DNA of 64,000 bases from Oceanospirillum sp047518265 (GCA_047518265.1 JAKZRG010000004.1:1-64000); one strand, 5' to 3'; positions 41,954 to 52,025 are shown, counted from the stretch's first letter. Notes: generated by a model from the sequence alone, not told the origin. Translations and numbers: made by a program.

Positions 41954-41981
41954 AAAAAAAGGGTGGGCAACTTGCCCACCC
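41954..41981 (-). terminator. Terminator of pstS
   Basis: GGGTGGGC...GCCCACCC forms a perfect 8-bp GC-rich stem (41961-41968/41974-41981), and on the minus strand it is followed by seven T. It ends the pstS transcript before the pstC Pho box, though read-through into pstCAB-phoU remains possible. Confidence 0.93.
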
Positions 41982-42032
41982 TTCTTTTCTATCCCTGAAA
42001 CAGAACATCCCTGTTCACTTATTCGGCCTGGA

Positions 42033-43016
42033 TTATTTGATATCCAAAGCTTTCAGTGTTTTCTCAACAACACCGGCTGGCAGAGGGATATAACCATCCT
42101 TCACAACCACTTCTTGACCGGTTTTAGACAGTACCATCTTCACAAACTCACGTTCTAACGGCTGTAGAGGTTGGTTTGGTTTCTTGTTGACATAAACGTA
42201 TAGGAAGCGAGACAGCGGGTATTTACCTTTCACTGCGTTCTCGGGCGTAGGCGCTACGAATGGCTGACCTGGCTTTTTCGCTAGGGAAACAGCACGTACG
42301 CTTGAAGTGGTGTAACCAATACCGGAGTAACCAATGGCATTAATCGAAGTACTTACAGACTGAACAACAGAAGCGGAACCCGGTTGCTCATTCACACTGT
42401 TTTTAAAGTCACCCTTACACAGTGCTTTCTTTTTGAAGTAACCGTAAGTACCGGATACAGAGTTACGACCAAACAGCTGAACACTACGGTTCTGCCAAGA
42501 ACCTGTCAGACCCAGATCACCCCAGCTACCCACGGCTTGTGCAGAACCACATTTACGGGTTGAGGAGAAAACCGCATCAACCTGATCAATGGTCATGCCT
42601 TTCACTGGGTTATCTTTGTGTACAAATACTGCCAGAGCATCGATCGCTACCGGTACGGGTACCGGCTTATAACCGTGTTTGTTTTCAAAGGCCTCTAGCT
42701 CTTTGTCTTTCATCTTACGGCTCATTGGCCCCAGATTAGCGGTACCCTCAGTCAGTGCTGGAGGCGCAGTAGAAGAACCCGCCGCCTGAATCTGAATATT
42801 TACATTTGGATAAGCGCGCTTGTACTCTTCTGCCCAAAGGGTCATCAGGTTAGCCAGAGTATCGGAACCCACTGAAGACAGGTTACCGGAAACACCGCTC
42901 GCCTTTTGATACGTTGGAAGATTAGCATCCAGTTGTGCAGCTGCATTAGCAGTCGTTGCGGTTACAGCACTTGCCGCGACAATTGAGATCGCCGCAATCA
43001 TTTTATTCATTTTCAT
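42033..43016 (-). CDS. pstS: Phosphate ABC transporter substrate-binding protein PstS
   Basis: A 327-residue periplasmic protein. A signal peptide (~1-25, ends TANA-A) is followed by phosphate-binding landmarks: GSDTLANL, QAAGSSTAPPALTEG and FGRNSVSGTYGYF, where Ser/Thr/Arg side chains hold phosphate in this family. Two cysteines (RKCGS and ALCKG) could make a disulfide. It is followed by a strong terminator; a weak Pho box lies upstream. Confidence 0.95.
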   Translation of the reverse strand: MKMNKMIAAISIVAASAVTATTANAAAQLDANLPTYQKASGVSGNLSSVGSDTLANLMTLWAEEYKRAYPNVNIQIQAAGSSTAPPALTEGTANLGPMSRKMKDKELEAFENKHGYKPVPVPVAIDALAVFVHKDNPVKGMTIDQVDAVFSSTRKCGSAQAVGSWGDLGLTGSWQNRSVQLFGRNSVSGTYGYFKKKALCKGDFKNSVNEQPGSASVVQSVSTSINAIGYSGIGYTTSSVRAVSLAKKPGQPFVAPTPENAVKGKYPLSRFLYVYVNKKPNQPLQPLEREFVKMVLSKTGQEVVVKDGYIPLPAGVVEKTLKALDIK

Positions 43017-43071
43017 ATCGTCTCCTGAACATAGCGTCAGTGGGCGGTGGTCATTAGTATGTTTCGTTGAG

Positions 43072-43109
43072 AGCTACTATAGGCAGGCTTTATTACAGTT
43101 ATATGAACA
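43072..43109 (-). promoter_or_regulatory. Probable weak Pho box and -10 of pstS
   Basis: On the minus strand TGTTCAT-ATAA-CTGTAAT has the 11-bp period of a Pho box, matching the consensus at four and six of seven positions. TATAGT lies about 10 bp downstream as a -10 element. The position suits a PhoB-dependent pstS promoter. Confidence 0.5.
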
Positions 43110-43225
43110 TGACGATTCTGATGCTTCTTGATATTTTTTTTACTGCCTATCTGACGCTATTGCCCCTACAATAGGCCCAAAGCAAATATCAAAAAATAAA
43201 TAGACCCATTAATAAGAAAAATCCT

Positions 43226-43645
43226 ATGAGTAATCTTGATAGCAGTAATCTTGAGGATGTTCCCTCACCGAACGGGGAGTTGATCTTAAAAATCGCAGCA
43301 ACTCCGCAAGACACTAATATTTACGGTGATATTTCTGGCGGTTGGCTAGTAGCGCAAATGGATCTCGCTGCTGAAATCAGCGCCGGTAAGCTCGCAAAAG
43401 GACGCACTGCAACGGTTGCCATGAGCGAAATGGATTTTTTATGTCCTATTCGTATTGGATCAACCCTGTGTATTCATAATCAGATTGAAGAGATAGGCCA
43501 TAGCTCCATCAGTATTCGGGTAGAAGCCTGGATTCAGCCTCCCTTCGAAAGTGATGAGCAGGAGATGTATAAGGTTTCAGAAGCTTTGTTTGTTATGGTC
43601 GCCATTGATGAGAACGGCCGTATCAGAGCAGTGCCTGGGCAATAA
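43226..43645 (+). CDS. YciA-like acyl-CoA thioesterase
   Basis: A 139-residue hotdog protein. The stretch TPQDTNIYGDISGGWLVAQMDLAAEI matches the YciA/BACH group (Asn, Asp and the Gly-Gly-Trp), as does VAMSEMDFLCPIRIGSTL in the second strand region; such enzymes hydrolyse a broad range of acyl-CoAs. It is divergent from pstS and converges with the TRAP binding-protein gene. No partner genes indicate a specific substrate. Confidence 0.85.
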   Translation: MSNLDSSNLEDVPSPNGELILKIAATPQDTNIYGDISGGWLVAQMDLAAEISAGKLAKGRTATVAMSEMDFLCPIRIGSTLCIHNQIEEIGHSSISIRVEAWIQPPFESDEQEMYKVSEALFVMVAIDENGRIRAVPGQ

Positions 43646-43740
43646 ACATCTAGCGAATAGAGTGACCGTCTGCGGGAGAGATCAATAGTAGATCTATAAG
43701 GCATCTGGATCACGCTGTGGATAAAATAGCTTAGACAAAC

Positions 43741-43774
43741 AAAAAGAAGCCGGATTTCACCGGCTTCTTTTTTT
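43741..43774. terminator. Bidirectional terminator after the YciA-like gene
   Basis: AAAAAGAAGCCGG (43741-43753) pairs perfectly with CCGGCTTCTTTTT (43760-43772), loop ATTTCA, in a T-run. It lies between convergent genes. Confidence 0.95.
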
Positions 43775-43842
43775 GCGATATCCACAATCGTTAAGCACCT
43801 AGGACAGATGCTTAATGTCAGGCTCTTAATATCAAGATAGCA

Positions 43843-44955
43843 TCAGCTGGTCTGATTACGACCATGCAGATAACCATACTCGGAAATCTTCTGATAATCT
43901 TCCGCTAGACTACGGAAGTTCATAAAGGAATCGTAGATCCGACGGGTCAGATCATCCTTCTTCGCTTCCTCAAATACCACTTCATCAGAAATAGTACGCA
44001 ATTCTTTAAATACTTCCGATGGTAATTCACGCAGCTCTGTACCGTGATCATTCACCAGCTCTTTCAGAGCCAAAGAGTTACGATAGGTCAGCTCATCCAT
44101 CATATCTTGATTCGCTGCACGGCCTGCTTGCAGAACAATCTCTTGCAAATCAGCAGGTAGTGCTTCAAAAGCCTTCTGGTTGATCATACCTTCCAGAACA
44201 GTACCTGGCTCATGCCAACCCGGGTAGTAGTAGTATTTCGCCGCTTTATACAGACCAAAAGCCTTATCGTTATACGGACCTACCCACTCAGTAGCATCAA
44301 TGGCACCGGTTTGCAGAGACGTAAACAATTCTGAACCCGGTAAACTTACTGCAGTACCACCGGCACGGTTAATGACTTCGCCGCCCAGACCAGGAATACG
44401 CATCTTCAGACCTTTCAGGTCTTGTAGAGAGTTGATCTCTTTATTAAACCAACCCGCCATCTGTACGCCAGTATTACCTACTGCAGCAGGAATCAGACCA
44501 AATGGCTCGTAAACCTCTTTCCACAACTCCATACCACCACCGTAGTGGATCCAGCTGGAGATTTCCTGTGCATTCAAACCAAAAGGGACTGCTGCAAAAA
44601 ACTGTGCGGCAGCTGCTTTACCTTTCCAATAATAAGAGGCACTGTGACCCATTTGTGCAGTACCACTGGATACCGCATCAAATACACCAAAAGCAGGTAC
44701 CAGTTCACCGGCACCAAATACCTTAACTTCTAAACGACCACCACTCATCTTGGTGATTCTTTCCGCTAAACCATTAGCGGCGGTACCCAGTCCTGGGAAG
44801 TTTTTAGGCCAGGTCGTGACCATTTTCCATTTAATAACTTCTTTTTTAGCCGTAGCCTGCTTTTGCTCACTGCCAGACTCAGAACCAGTACAACCTGCTA
44901 GTACTGCCCCTGCCGCACCCACACCGAGTGCGGTCACAAATTCGCGACGCTTCAT
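43843..44955 (-). CDS. TRAP transporter substrate-binding lipoprotein (DctP family)
   Basis: A 370-residue periplasmic binding protein of the DctP/TakP type, which in related systems binds alpha-keto acids or similar carboxylates. The N-terminus combines a twin-arginine motif (RREF, 3-6) with a lipobox (LAGC, Cys22), so a folded, membrane-anchored export form is likely. Landmarks include MVTTWPKNFPGLGTAANGLAE, GHSASYYWKGKAAAAQFF and TEWVGPYNDKAFGL. No dctQM membrane subunits are in the window, so it works with a distant permease or is an orphan. Confidence 0.9.
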   Translation of the reverse strand: MKRREFVTALGVGAAGAVLAGCTGSESGSEQKQATAKKEVIKWKMVTTWPKNFPGLGTAANGLAERITKMSGGRLEVKVFGAGELVPAFGVFDAVSSGTAQMGHSASYYWKGKAAAAQFFAAVPFGLNAQEISSWIHYGGGMELWKEVYEPFGLIPAAVGNTGVQMAGWFNKEINSLQDLKGLKMRIPGLGGEVINRAGGTAVSLPGSELFTSLQTGAIDATEWVGPYNDKAFGLYKAAKYYYYPGWHEPGTVLEGMINQKAFEALPADLQEIVLQAGRAANQDMMDELTYRNSLALKELVNDHGTELRELPSEVFKELRTISDEVVFEEAKKDDLTRRIYDSFMNFRSLAEDYQKISEYGYLHGRNQTS

Positions 44956-45225
44956 GCTTGGTAGCTCCTATTTATCTTTTTGTTTTATCTTCTTGTTTTA
45001 GTGTCGTTTCTTAGTAGCTTGAGATCTATCCGCTCAAAACATTACCAGAATTCCAGAGTAGATACACTACTGTCTCAAGCACGACTGTCTAAGAAACAAT
45101 ACACCTTCAAACGATTAACTCAATAAGGTTTTTCAGCACATTTTGTTAATACTTTTAAATAGCTCCAGTGGCCCTTATTGCCAAACACCCCATTTATCCA
45201 CGCTGGGTCCAACTCAAGAACCAAG

Positions 45226-47436
45226 CTACAGAGCTTCCAACTTGGCAAACCCGGCCATTAACCACTTCTCACCTTCACTATCAAAACTCACCTGTATTCT
45301 GGCTTTTGGCCCTTGGCCTTCGTAATTCAGTACCACACCTTCACCAAAAACAGCGTGCTGGACTCTTTGCCCAACCATCAGGGTAAGACCTTCACCGGCA
45401 TCCATAGGTTCACTTTGCGCCCATTTACTGGGTTTACGGTTAGCACTGGCACTCACTGGACGACTGACCTGCCCTCTTAACCGTACCTCTTCAATCAACT
45501 CATCCGGCACTTCCCGCACAAAACGTGAAGCGCTGTTGTAGGTCTCCCTACCATGTAATCGACGCATTTCAGCATAGGTGATGTAGAGCTTTTTCATCGC
45601 ACGGGTAATGCCCACATAACATAAACGTCGCTCTTCCTGCAGGCGCTCAGGATCTTCCATGGACATTTTATGGGGAAATAAACCCTCTTCAACACCGGCT
45701 AAAAAGACCAGAGGGAACTCCAGTCCTTTGGCGGAATGCAGAGTCATTAACTGCACAGCATCTTCATACTCATCGGCTTGCTGCTCACCGGCATCTAATG
45801 CCGCATCCGATAAAAAGCCCTGTAATAGAGCCACCGTATCCGCACCGTCATCTTCCGATGTGGGGTCTTCTTCTAAATCAAAGCCCCGAGCAGCAGTTAC
45901 CAACTCTTCTAAGTTTTCTACCCGAGCCTGACCTTTTTCACCTTTTTCCTGTTTATGAAATTCCGTCAGTCCTGAACGGGCGATAACATGGTCCACTAAT
46001 TCATGCAGCGCTAACTCATGGCTTTCATCTTCCAGCTCATCCAACAAAGCCATAAAGCCAGCCAGTGCAGACAGGGCTCTGGCAGGCAATAGCTTGTTGC
46101 TAATGCAATGACCAGCAGCATCCCAGAGAGAGCAACCCTCATTTCGCGCCAGCTCACGCAAGGTATTAATGGTCTTGGCACCGATACCTCGTGTGGGCGT
46201 ATTGATCACACGCTCTACCGCCGCATCATCATTACGATTTAGCAAGAGACGCAAATAAGCCAAGGCATTCTTAATTTCCAGTCGCTCATAAAAACGCTGG
46301 CCACCATAAATACGGTAAGGCATTCCGGCGCGTATCAGGGCCTCTTCAAGCACTCGGGACTGGGCATTAGAGCGATACAAAATAGCCGCTTCAGAACGGT
46401 TCCCACCGTCACGTACCCATTTATCCACCGTATCAACAATAAAACGGGCTTCATCCTGTTCGTTAAAACCAGAATATAAAGCAATAGGTTCGCCCTTATT
46501 GCCATCAGTCCAAAGTTCTTTACCCAGGCGATCATAGTTGTTGGAAATCAGGCTGTTAGCCGCTTCCAAAATCGTGCTGGTTGAGCGGTAGTTCTGTTCC
46601 AGTCGTACCACCTTACTGCCGTCAAAGTCTCGACTGAACTGGTGGATATTTTCTACCTTGGCACCGCGCCAGCCGTAAATGGACTGATCATCATCACCAA
46701 CAACGGTCAGTATATTATCTCCGCCCGTAAGCAAGCGTAGCCAAGCATATTGGATGGTATTGGTATCCTGAAACTCATCCACCAGAATATGACGGAAACG
46801 CTCCTGATAGTGCTTCAGCAGTAGAGGGTTATCCCGTAATAATTCATGGGCTCTGAGCAGCAACTCGCCAAAATCAACTAAACCACTACGCTGGCAATGT
46901 TCTTCATATAGGCTATAAACCTGATTCATCACCTCGGTAAAGCGATCCCCGGTATCCATAAAATAACCAGCTCGGCGACCATCATCCTTTTGATTATTGA
47001 TATACCCCTGCACTTGACGTGGTGGCCAGCGTTCATCATCAATACCATGATCTTTCATCAAACGTTTGACCAAACGTAACTGATCATCTGAATCTAAAAT
47101 CTGGAAGTTTTCCAATAGGCGGGCATCTTTCCAGTGAGTACGTAACAGACGGTGGGCAATACCATGAAAGGTCCCCACCCAGAAGTTACGCATAGGAATA
47201 CCCAGCAGCGCTTCTAATCGAGTTCGCATCTCGGCAGCTGCTTTATTGGTAAACGTCACCGCCATAATGCTATGGGGAGATAAGTGATCAACCTGAATCA
47301 GCCAGCCAATACGGTGTACCAGCACTCGGGTTTTACCGCTTCCAGCCCCCGCCAGTACTAACATTGGATGAGAAGGTGCGGTTACCGCTTCACGTTGTGC
47401 GTCATTTAACGAGTCGATTAGATGTGTAACGTCCAT
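45226..47436 (-). CDS. uvrD: DNA helicase II, UvrD
   Basis: Superfamily 1A 3'-to-5' helicase acting in nucleotide-excision and mismatch repair. The 736-residue protein has LNDAQREAV (Q motif), Walker A AGAGSGKT, VDEFQDTN (motif II), GDDDQSIYGWRGA (III), LEQNYRST (IV), TLHSAKGLEFPLVFLAG (V) and RRLCYVGITRA (VI). UvrD rather than Rep is suggested by the length and the C-terminal VGQRVQHAVFGEGVVLNYEG motif. It is monocistronic. Confidence 0.95.
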   Translation of the reverse strand: MDVTHLIDSLNDAQREAVTAPSHPMLVLAGAGSGKTRVLVHRIGWLIQVDHLSPHSIMAVTFTNKAAAEMRTRLEALLGIPMRNFWVGTFHGIAHRLLRTHWKDARLLENFQILDSDDQLRLVKRLMKDHGIDDERWPPRQVQGYINNQKDDGRRAGYFMDTGDRFTEVMNQVYSLYEEHCQRSGLVDFGELLLRAHELLRDNPLLLKHYQERFRHILVDEFQDTNTIQYAWLRLLTGGDNILTVVGDDDQSIYGWRGAKVENIHQFSRDFDGSKVVRLEQNYRSTSTILEAANSLISNNYDRLGKELWTDGNKGEPIALYSGFNEQDEARFIVDTVDKWVRDGGNRSEAAILYRSNAQSRVLEEALIRAGMPYRIYGGQRFYERLEIKNALAYLRLLLNRNDDAAVERVINTPTRGIGAKTINTLRELARNEGCSLWDAAGHCISNKLLPARALSALAGFMALLDELEDESHELALHELVDHVIARSGLTEFHKQEKGEKGQARVENLEELVTAARGFDLEEDPTSEDDGADTVALLQGFLSDAALDAGEQQADEYEDAVQLMTLHSAKGLEFPLVFLAGVEEGLFPHKMSMEDPERLQEERRLCYVGITRAMKKLYITYAEMRRLHGRETYNSASRFVREVPDELIEEVRLRGQVSRPVSASANRKPSKWAQSEPMDAGEGLTLMVGQRVQHAVFGEGVVLNYEGQGPKARIQVSFDSEGEKWLMAGFAKLEAL

Positions 47437-47608
47437 TGCATTCCGGCTTATCTGGCTGTAAAAACGAAAAGAAACTTTATCACAATATGTTACTTAAAAC
47501 TGGTCACTACCGGTTATACCAACATTAGTGATCTGTTATGGTTAGCCCTGATAACGGAACTGTCTGCCAAATAAAAACAATACGCTGAACAGAAGATCTT
47601 ATTTCATT

Positions 47609-50551
47609 ATGACTCAATCCAGCTCCGAACAAGAACCGGCTGAAAAACAGAAGCCTGTTGCTGATCGGCCAGGCTCTCTGCCCAACAATCTCCCTCTATT
47701 AAAAGAGCAGGTTTCTCTACTCTACCGGGATTCCAATACCTATTATCAGCTTGGTATGGGTTGTGCGTTAGTGTGCTGTGCTCTGCTATGGAGTTATCAG
47801 GCTAATTCGTTATTGATTACCTGGTTACTGACCTATGGTGCTTTGACCTTTGGCGGCATTCAGCTCAATAAAAAATTTATGCGCCAAGGCGATGGTGGCG
47901 ACTCTTTACATCGTTGGAAAAGGCTCTTCACTCTGGGTGGGGTTCTAGTAGGCAGTTGCTGGGGAGTATTAATTACTTTTCTCACCCCAGATGAAAGTAT
48001 TTTTCATCAATCCGCTGTTGCCATCTGTATGACAGGCTTAACTCTCTACGCTAGTGCTGTTTTTTCTGCTGTATGGAGTACTTATTTAGCCTTTATTCTG
48101 CCCGCTTTTTTACCCCTGATTGCCACTGAGTTTTTAGTGCAACAGCCTCTTATATCGCCTTATATACTCTGTATATTTCTCTCTTTCCTTTTATATGCAG
48201 CCTGGCGTAATCATCTGTTTTTAAAGGATTCATTAAGGGCCAAGGTTAGAAACCAACAACTCTTGGATGAGATGGCAGAGGAACAAAAGAACACCGAAAA
48301 TCTCAATCAAAAGCTCGCTAAAGAGATTCATACCCGTATACAAGCGGAACAAGAACTGCAAAGTGCTCACAATGATTTGGAGCAGCAGGTTACCGAGAGA
48401 ACTCAGGATTTATCCGCATCAAATATTCAACTACAAGCGGCCATTAAACAGCAACACAGTACCAGTCTTGAGTTAGACAAAAACCGCCAAAGATACAGTA
48501 AAGCCATTGAAGCCAGTAATCTGGGATTATGGGAATGGGATCTGGAAAGTGATGAGATTTTTCACTCACATTTCGAACAACTTTTTGGTTATTCCGAACG
48601 AGAAATTCCACACTTTATGGGCCATCTTCAGCCTCTTGTTCATCCTGATGATTACCCTCTTTTACGCCAAGCCTTGGTGGATAATCTTAAAGGCATCACT
48701 GAACAGTTTAAAGTTCAGTTTCGAATTCAGCATAAATCCGGTCAATGGCGCTGGATGGAAGACACCGGTCGGGTGATCGAACGATCCCAATCAGGTAATG
48801 GTTTAAAAATGATCGGTACGCGCCGGGATATTACCGAGCAAGTACAAACGGACGAAAAACTTAGTCTTGCCTGGCAAGCCTTTGAAAGCTCTAGTGAAGC
48901 TATTTTTATTCTCGATGAAAACTTTCATGTCACCACCATCAATCAGGCCTTTTATCAAATAACCGGATACACCAGTAAGGAGTTAACCGGCTTAAGTTTT
49001 GATAACAGTCCTCTTTGGCAGCTGGATACCGGTTTAACAGCCGCCATTTGCGAGCAGTTGACTCAATTAGGTGCATGGGAAGGAGAGTTGGTTGAACAGA
49101 GAAAAAATGGTGATCGCTTCCCTGAATGGCTAAAAATCTACCGGGTTCCAACACAGCAGGGAGAGCACTCTCACTATGTTGGTATGTTCTCTGATCTGAC
49201 TCAACGGAAAAAAGCAGAAGAGAAACTCAGCTATCTGGCCAATTATGACGACCTAACCGGTGTCGCCAATCGTAATCTCTTCAAAGATAGCCTGCATATG
49301 GCCGTAAGCCATGCCCGCTTAAACCGTAGCAAGGTGGCTTTGTTACTGCTGGATATTGATCGCTTTAAAGCCATTAATAATACCCTTGGCCATGATGTAG
49401 GCGACCAACTATTACAGGAATTGGCCACCCGGTTGACCACTCATGCTCACAAAATAGATACGATTGCACGTTTGGGGGCTGATGAATTTGCTTTGATTCT
49501 TGATCAATACGACAGTATTGAAGAGGTGCAGGAACTGGCAGAGCAGGTCGCGGAGCTGGTTCATACGCCTTACATGATCGATGATCACGAATTGATCGTT
49601 TCCAGTAGTATTGGTATCAGCCTATTCCCAAAACATACCCGTGGTTTGAATATACTGGTTAACCAAGCCGATCTTGCTCGTAATAAGGTTAAACAACTAG
49701 GTGGCTCAGGTATTGAGTTCTACTCAGAAGAATTGCAGACCGGTTCACTTGAACGCCTGAAAATGGAAAGTGATCTGCGTAAAGCTCTGCAAAGGGATGA
49801 GCTTTGTGTTTATTACCAACCAAAAGTTTGCCTAAAAGAAAACAAGATCTACGAGGCAGAAGCCTTAGTTCGCTGGAACCACCCAGAATCAGGACTGATA
49901 TCACCCGGTTCTTTTATCCCCATTGCCGAAGAAACCGGCCTGATCTCCGCTATTGGCGAACAAGTCTTTGTAAAGTCTTGTCAGCAAATTCGTCATTGGT
50001 TAGATAAAGGCGTACAAATTAAGGTCTCTGTTAATTTGGCCGCTCAACAGTTGCTGCAGAGTGATTTGACCGATTTTATTGAACAAACCATTCAAGAAGC
50101 CAATATCCCACCGGAACTGATCGAATTAGAGCTTACTGAAAGTTCTTTAATCGAAGATCCTGAGCATACGGTCACTGTCCTAGAAAAAATTAGAGCTCTG
50201 GGTATTACCCTAGCCATTGATGACTTTGGTACCGGGTACTCCTCTCTCAGTTATCTACAACGTTTCCCTCTGGATATTCTAAAAATTGACCGCTGCTTCC
50301 TAAAACATATCAACAGTCCTGATCCCCAGCAGGCTACGCTAACAAAAGCCATTATCGCTCTCGGCCATAACCTAGATATGAAGATTGTTGCTGAAGGTGT
50401 TGAAACACGAGCACAACTGGAGTTTTTAACTCATCATGCCTGTAATTATGCCCAAGGTTTTTATATTAGCCCACCAGTGCCTCCTCAGACATTTTATGAG
50501 CTGGTAGAGAACTATAATACGGCGCAGGAAAAGCTAGAGGCTAGAGGCTAG
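47609..50551 (+). CDS. Membrane PAS-GGDEF-EAL protein
   Basis: A 980-residue c-di-GMP-related sensor. Order: about six N-terminal membrane helices (~50-200), a coiled-coil linker (~205-300), two PAS domains (~300-415 and ~420-540), GGDEF (~545-705) and EAL (~715-965). The GGDEF signature is altered to GADEF (RLGADEFALIL) and the inhibitory RxxD site is absent, so cyclase activity is doubtful. The EAL motif (EALVRW), ELTES, DDFGTGYS, LKID, EGVE and QGF are all present, so phosphodiesterase activity is expected. The GTP-binding GADEF could act as a regulatory site. It is divergent from uvrD. Confidence 0.93.
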   Translation: MTQSSSEQEPAEKQKPVADRPGSLPNNLPLLKEQVSLLYRDSNTYYQLGMGCALVCCALLWSYQANSLLITWLLTYGALTFGGIQLNKKFMRQGDGGDSLHRWKRLFTLGGVLVGSCWGVLITFLTPDESIFHQSAVAICMTGLTLYASAVFSAVWSTYLAFILPAFLPLIATEFLVQQPLISPYILCIFLSFLLYAAWRNHLFLKDSLRAKVRNQQLLDEMAEEQKNTENLNQKLAKEIHTRIQAEQELQSAHNDLEQQVTERTQDLSASNIQLQAAIKQQHSTSLELDKNRQRYSKAIEASNLGLWEWDLESDEIFHSHFEQLFGYSEREIPHFMGHLQPLVHPDDYPLLRQALVDNLKGITEQFKVQFRIQHKSGQWRWMEDTGRVIERSQSGNGLKMIGTRRDITEQVQTDEKLSLAWQAFESSSEAIFILDENFHVTTINQAFYQITGYTSKELTGLSFDNSPLWQLDTGLTAAICEQLTQLGAWEGELVEQRKNGDRFPEWLKIYRVPTQQGEHSHYVGMFSDLTQRKKAEEKLSYLANYDDLTGVANRNLFKDSLHMAVSHARLNRSKVALLLLDIDRFKAINNTLGHDVGDQLLQELATRLTTHAHKIDTIARLGADEFALILDQYDSIEEVQELAEQVAELVHTPYMIDDHELIVSSSIGISLFPKHTRGLNILVNQADLARNKVKQLGGSGIEFYSEELQTGSLERLKMESDLRKALQRDELCVYYQPKVCLKENKIYEAEALVRWNHPESGLISPGSFIPIAEETGLISAIGEQVFVKSCQQIRHWLDKGVQIKVSVNLAAQQLLQSDLTDFIEQTIQEANIPPELIELELTESSLIEDPEHTVTVLEKIRALGITLAIDDFGTGYSSLSYLQRFPLDILKIDRCFLKHINSPDPQQATLTKAIIALGHNLDMKIVAEGVETRAQLEFLTHHACNYAQGFYISPPVPPQTFYELVENYNTAQEKLEARG

Positions 50552-50645
50552 AGGCAGGATAGTTTTTCAAAAGAAGATAGAGATTCTTTAACTGGTAGGC
50601 CTCTAGCACCATAGCGAAGAGGCCAATACCCAAAAATCTCGCGAC

Positions 50646-51518
50646 CTAGCCTTCAGGCATACGCAATGAGTGTAAACTGCGCTTAACGGCCTTCAAATGC
50701 TCTGCAAGCTTAGGACCACGCATCTTGGCCACACCTACTGCTAAAACATCAATCACCACCAGATGAGCAATACGTGACGTCATAGGCGTATAGATCTCTG
50801 TATCTTCCGGTACATCAATATACAGAGGAATTGTGGCCAGCTCCGCTAAAGGGGAACCACTAGGACACAATGCAATCACATTCGCACCGGTTTCTTTTAC
50901 CAGTTGTATGCTTTGCAACAGTGCTTTTGTGCGACCCGTTTGGGAAATCGCCACCACGACATCAGTATCCGTCAGGGTTACTGCTGACATATTCTGCATA
51001 TGGGGATCAGAATACGCGGCTGTGGACATCTGCAGACGGAAAAATTTGTGCTGAGCATCCGTCGCCACAGCGCCAGAGGCACCAAAACCAAAAAATTCCA
51101 CTCGTGTAGAGCTACTGAGCAAACTAATGGCTTTTTGCACCATATCAACATCGATACGGTTTTTCACCGCCAATAAGGCGCTAGCCGTCGTATCAAATAT
51201 ACTGTTGGTAAAGGCGTTAACCGAGTCATCATCCTTCATAGAGAACTGGGCAAAACGGGTCTCTTTTGCTAAGACCTGAGCCAAACGCAATTTAAAGTCC
51301 TGAAAGCCATCACAACCTAATGCACGACAGAAGCGCACTACTGTAGGCTCACTGACATTAGCTTCTGTTGCCAGATCCACAATTCTCATATGAATCACTT
51401 CAGTGGCATAATTCAGCACATAATCAGCTACTTTTTGTTCCGAACGACGGAACTGCGTTTTTGAATGACGAATTGCATCTAGGATATTATCTTTCACCGG
51501 CTTACCACTGGTTACCAA
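50646..51518 (-). CDS. hexR: RpiR-family transcriptional regulator, HexR-like
   Basis: A 290-residue regulator: N-terminal helix-turn-helix (~44-66, RIVDLATEANVSEPTVVRFC) and C-terminal SIS sugar-phosphate domain (~125-260, FGFGASGAVATDAQHKFFRL and EDTEIYTPMTSR). The second half resembles HexR of Pseudomonas, which senses 2-keto-3-deoxy-6-phosphogluconate and controls glucose catabolism. Here no zwf, edd or other sugar genes are next to it, so the target genes are unknown. The start is TTG, with AAGG upstream. Symbol is tentative. Confidence 0.78.
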   Translation of the reverse strand: MVTSGKPVKDNILDAIRHSKTQFRRSEQKVADYVLNYATEVIHMRIVDLATEANVSEPTVVRFCRALGCDGFQDFKLRLAQVLAKETRFAQFSMKDDDSVNAFTNSIFDTTASALLAVKNRIDVDMVQKAISLLSSSTRVEFFGFGASGAVATDAQHKFFRLQMSTAAYSDPHMQNMSAVTLTDTDVVVAISQTGRTKALLQSIQLVKETGANVIALCPSGSPLAELATIPLYIDVPEDTEIYTPMTSRIAHLVVIDVLAVGVAKMRGPKLAEHLKAVKRSLHSLRMPEG

Positions 51519-51690
51519 AGTCGAATACCTTTTTATTCTACCTGTAACTTTCGTGAACCGTCATTTTTTATTGCTGTCATAATTTAATAACGGACTTGTC
51601 ACGGCTTTTTCATAAGCGTTATATTAGAGTGTACGGGTTGTCAACATGTTCTCTACCTAACCTCTCGACCCGATTGAGGAGGATGCTGAT

Positions 51691-51900
51691 ATGAGAAACA
51701 ACCAGAATCTGGATCAGGTAAAAAACCAGATCTACGATATCTTTATGTCCATTGAAGTTGAAGAACACGCCGAGCGTAAAAAAAGTGAGGCGTTAAAACA
51801 GCTTGAGGCCCGCCGGGGCATCGAGAAGCATTTTGAAAAGAAAAAGCTGGTAGAAGAGATTGATGACTACCACCATATTAATGATGCAGGAGGCCACTGA
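51691..51900 (+). CDS. Small charged protein, possibly PA3496-like
   Basis: A 69-residue hydrophilic helical protein. The central run of basic and acidic residues (EARRGIEKHFEKKKLVEEID) recalls the PA3496-type small envelope-associated proteins, in which an ARR-x-I-E...L-E-x-x-(R/K)-L segment recurs; this comparison is from memory and weak. A strong GAGGAGG ribosome-binding site (51676-51682) lies 8 nt upstream, so a real gene is likely. It is divergent from hexR. Confidence 0.65.
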   Translation: MRNNQNLDQVKNQIYDIFMSIEVEEHAERKKSEALKQLEARRGIEKHFEKKKLVEEIDDYHHINDAGGH

Positions 51901-52025
51901 TAATACCGTAACCTTCGTATCGCTGAACCTTACGGCTTATAGTCTTTCTCGTGACTGACATGACTATTCGGCTTGCCATTAAACCGTTTATGAAAGCCCA
52001 GCCTTAGCGACTTACCAGAAAGAGA

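Noticed and set aside
50530..50551. Short GCTAGAG repeat at the end of the PAS-GGDEF-EAL gene
   Set aside because: Only about three imperfect units covering the stop codon; too short to infer function.
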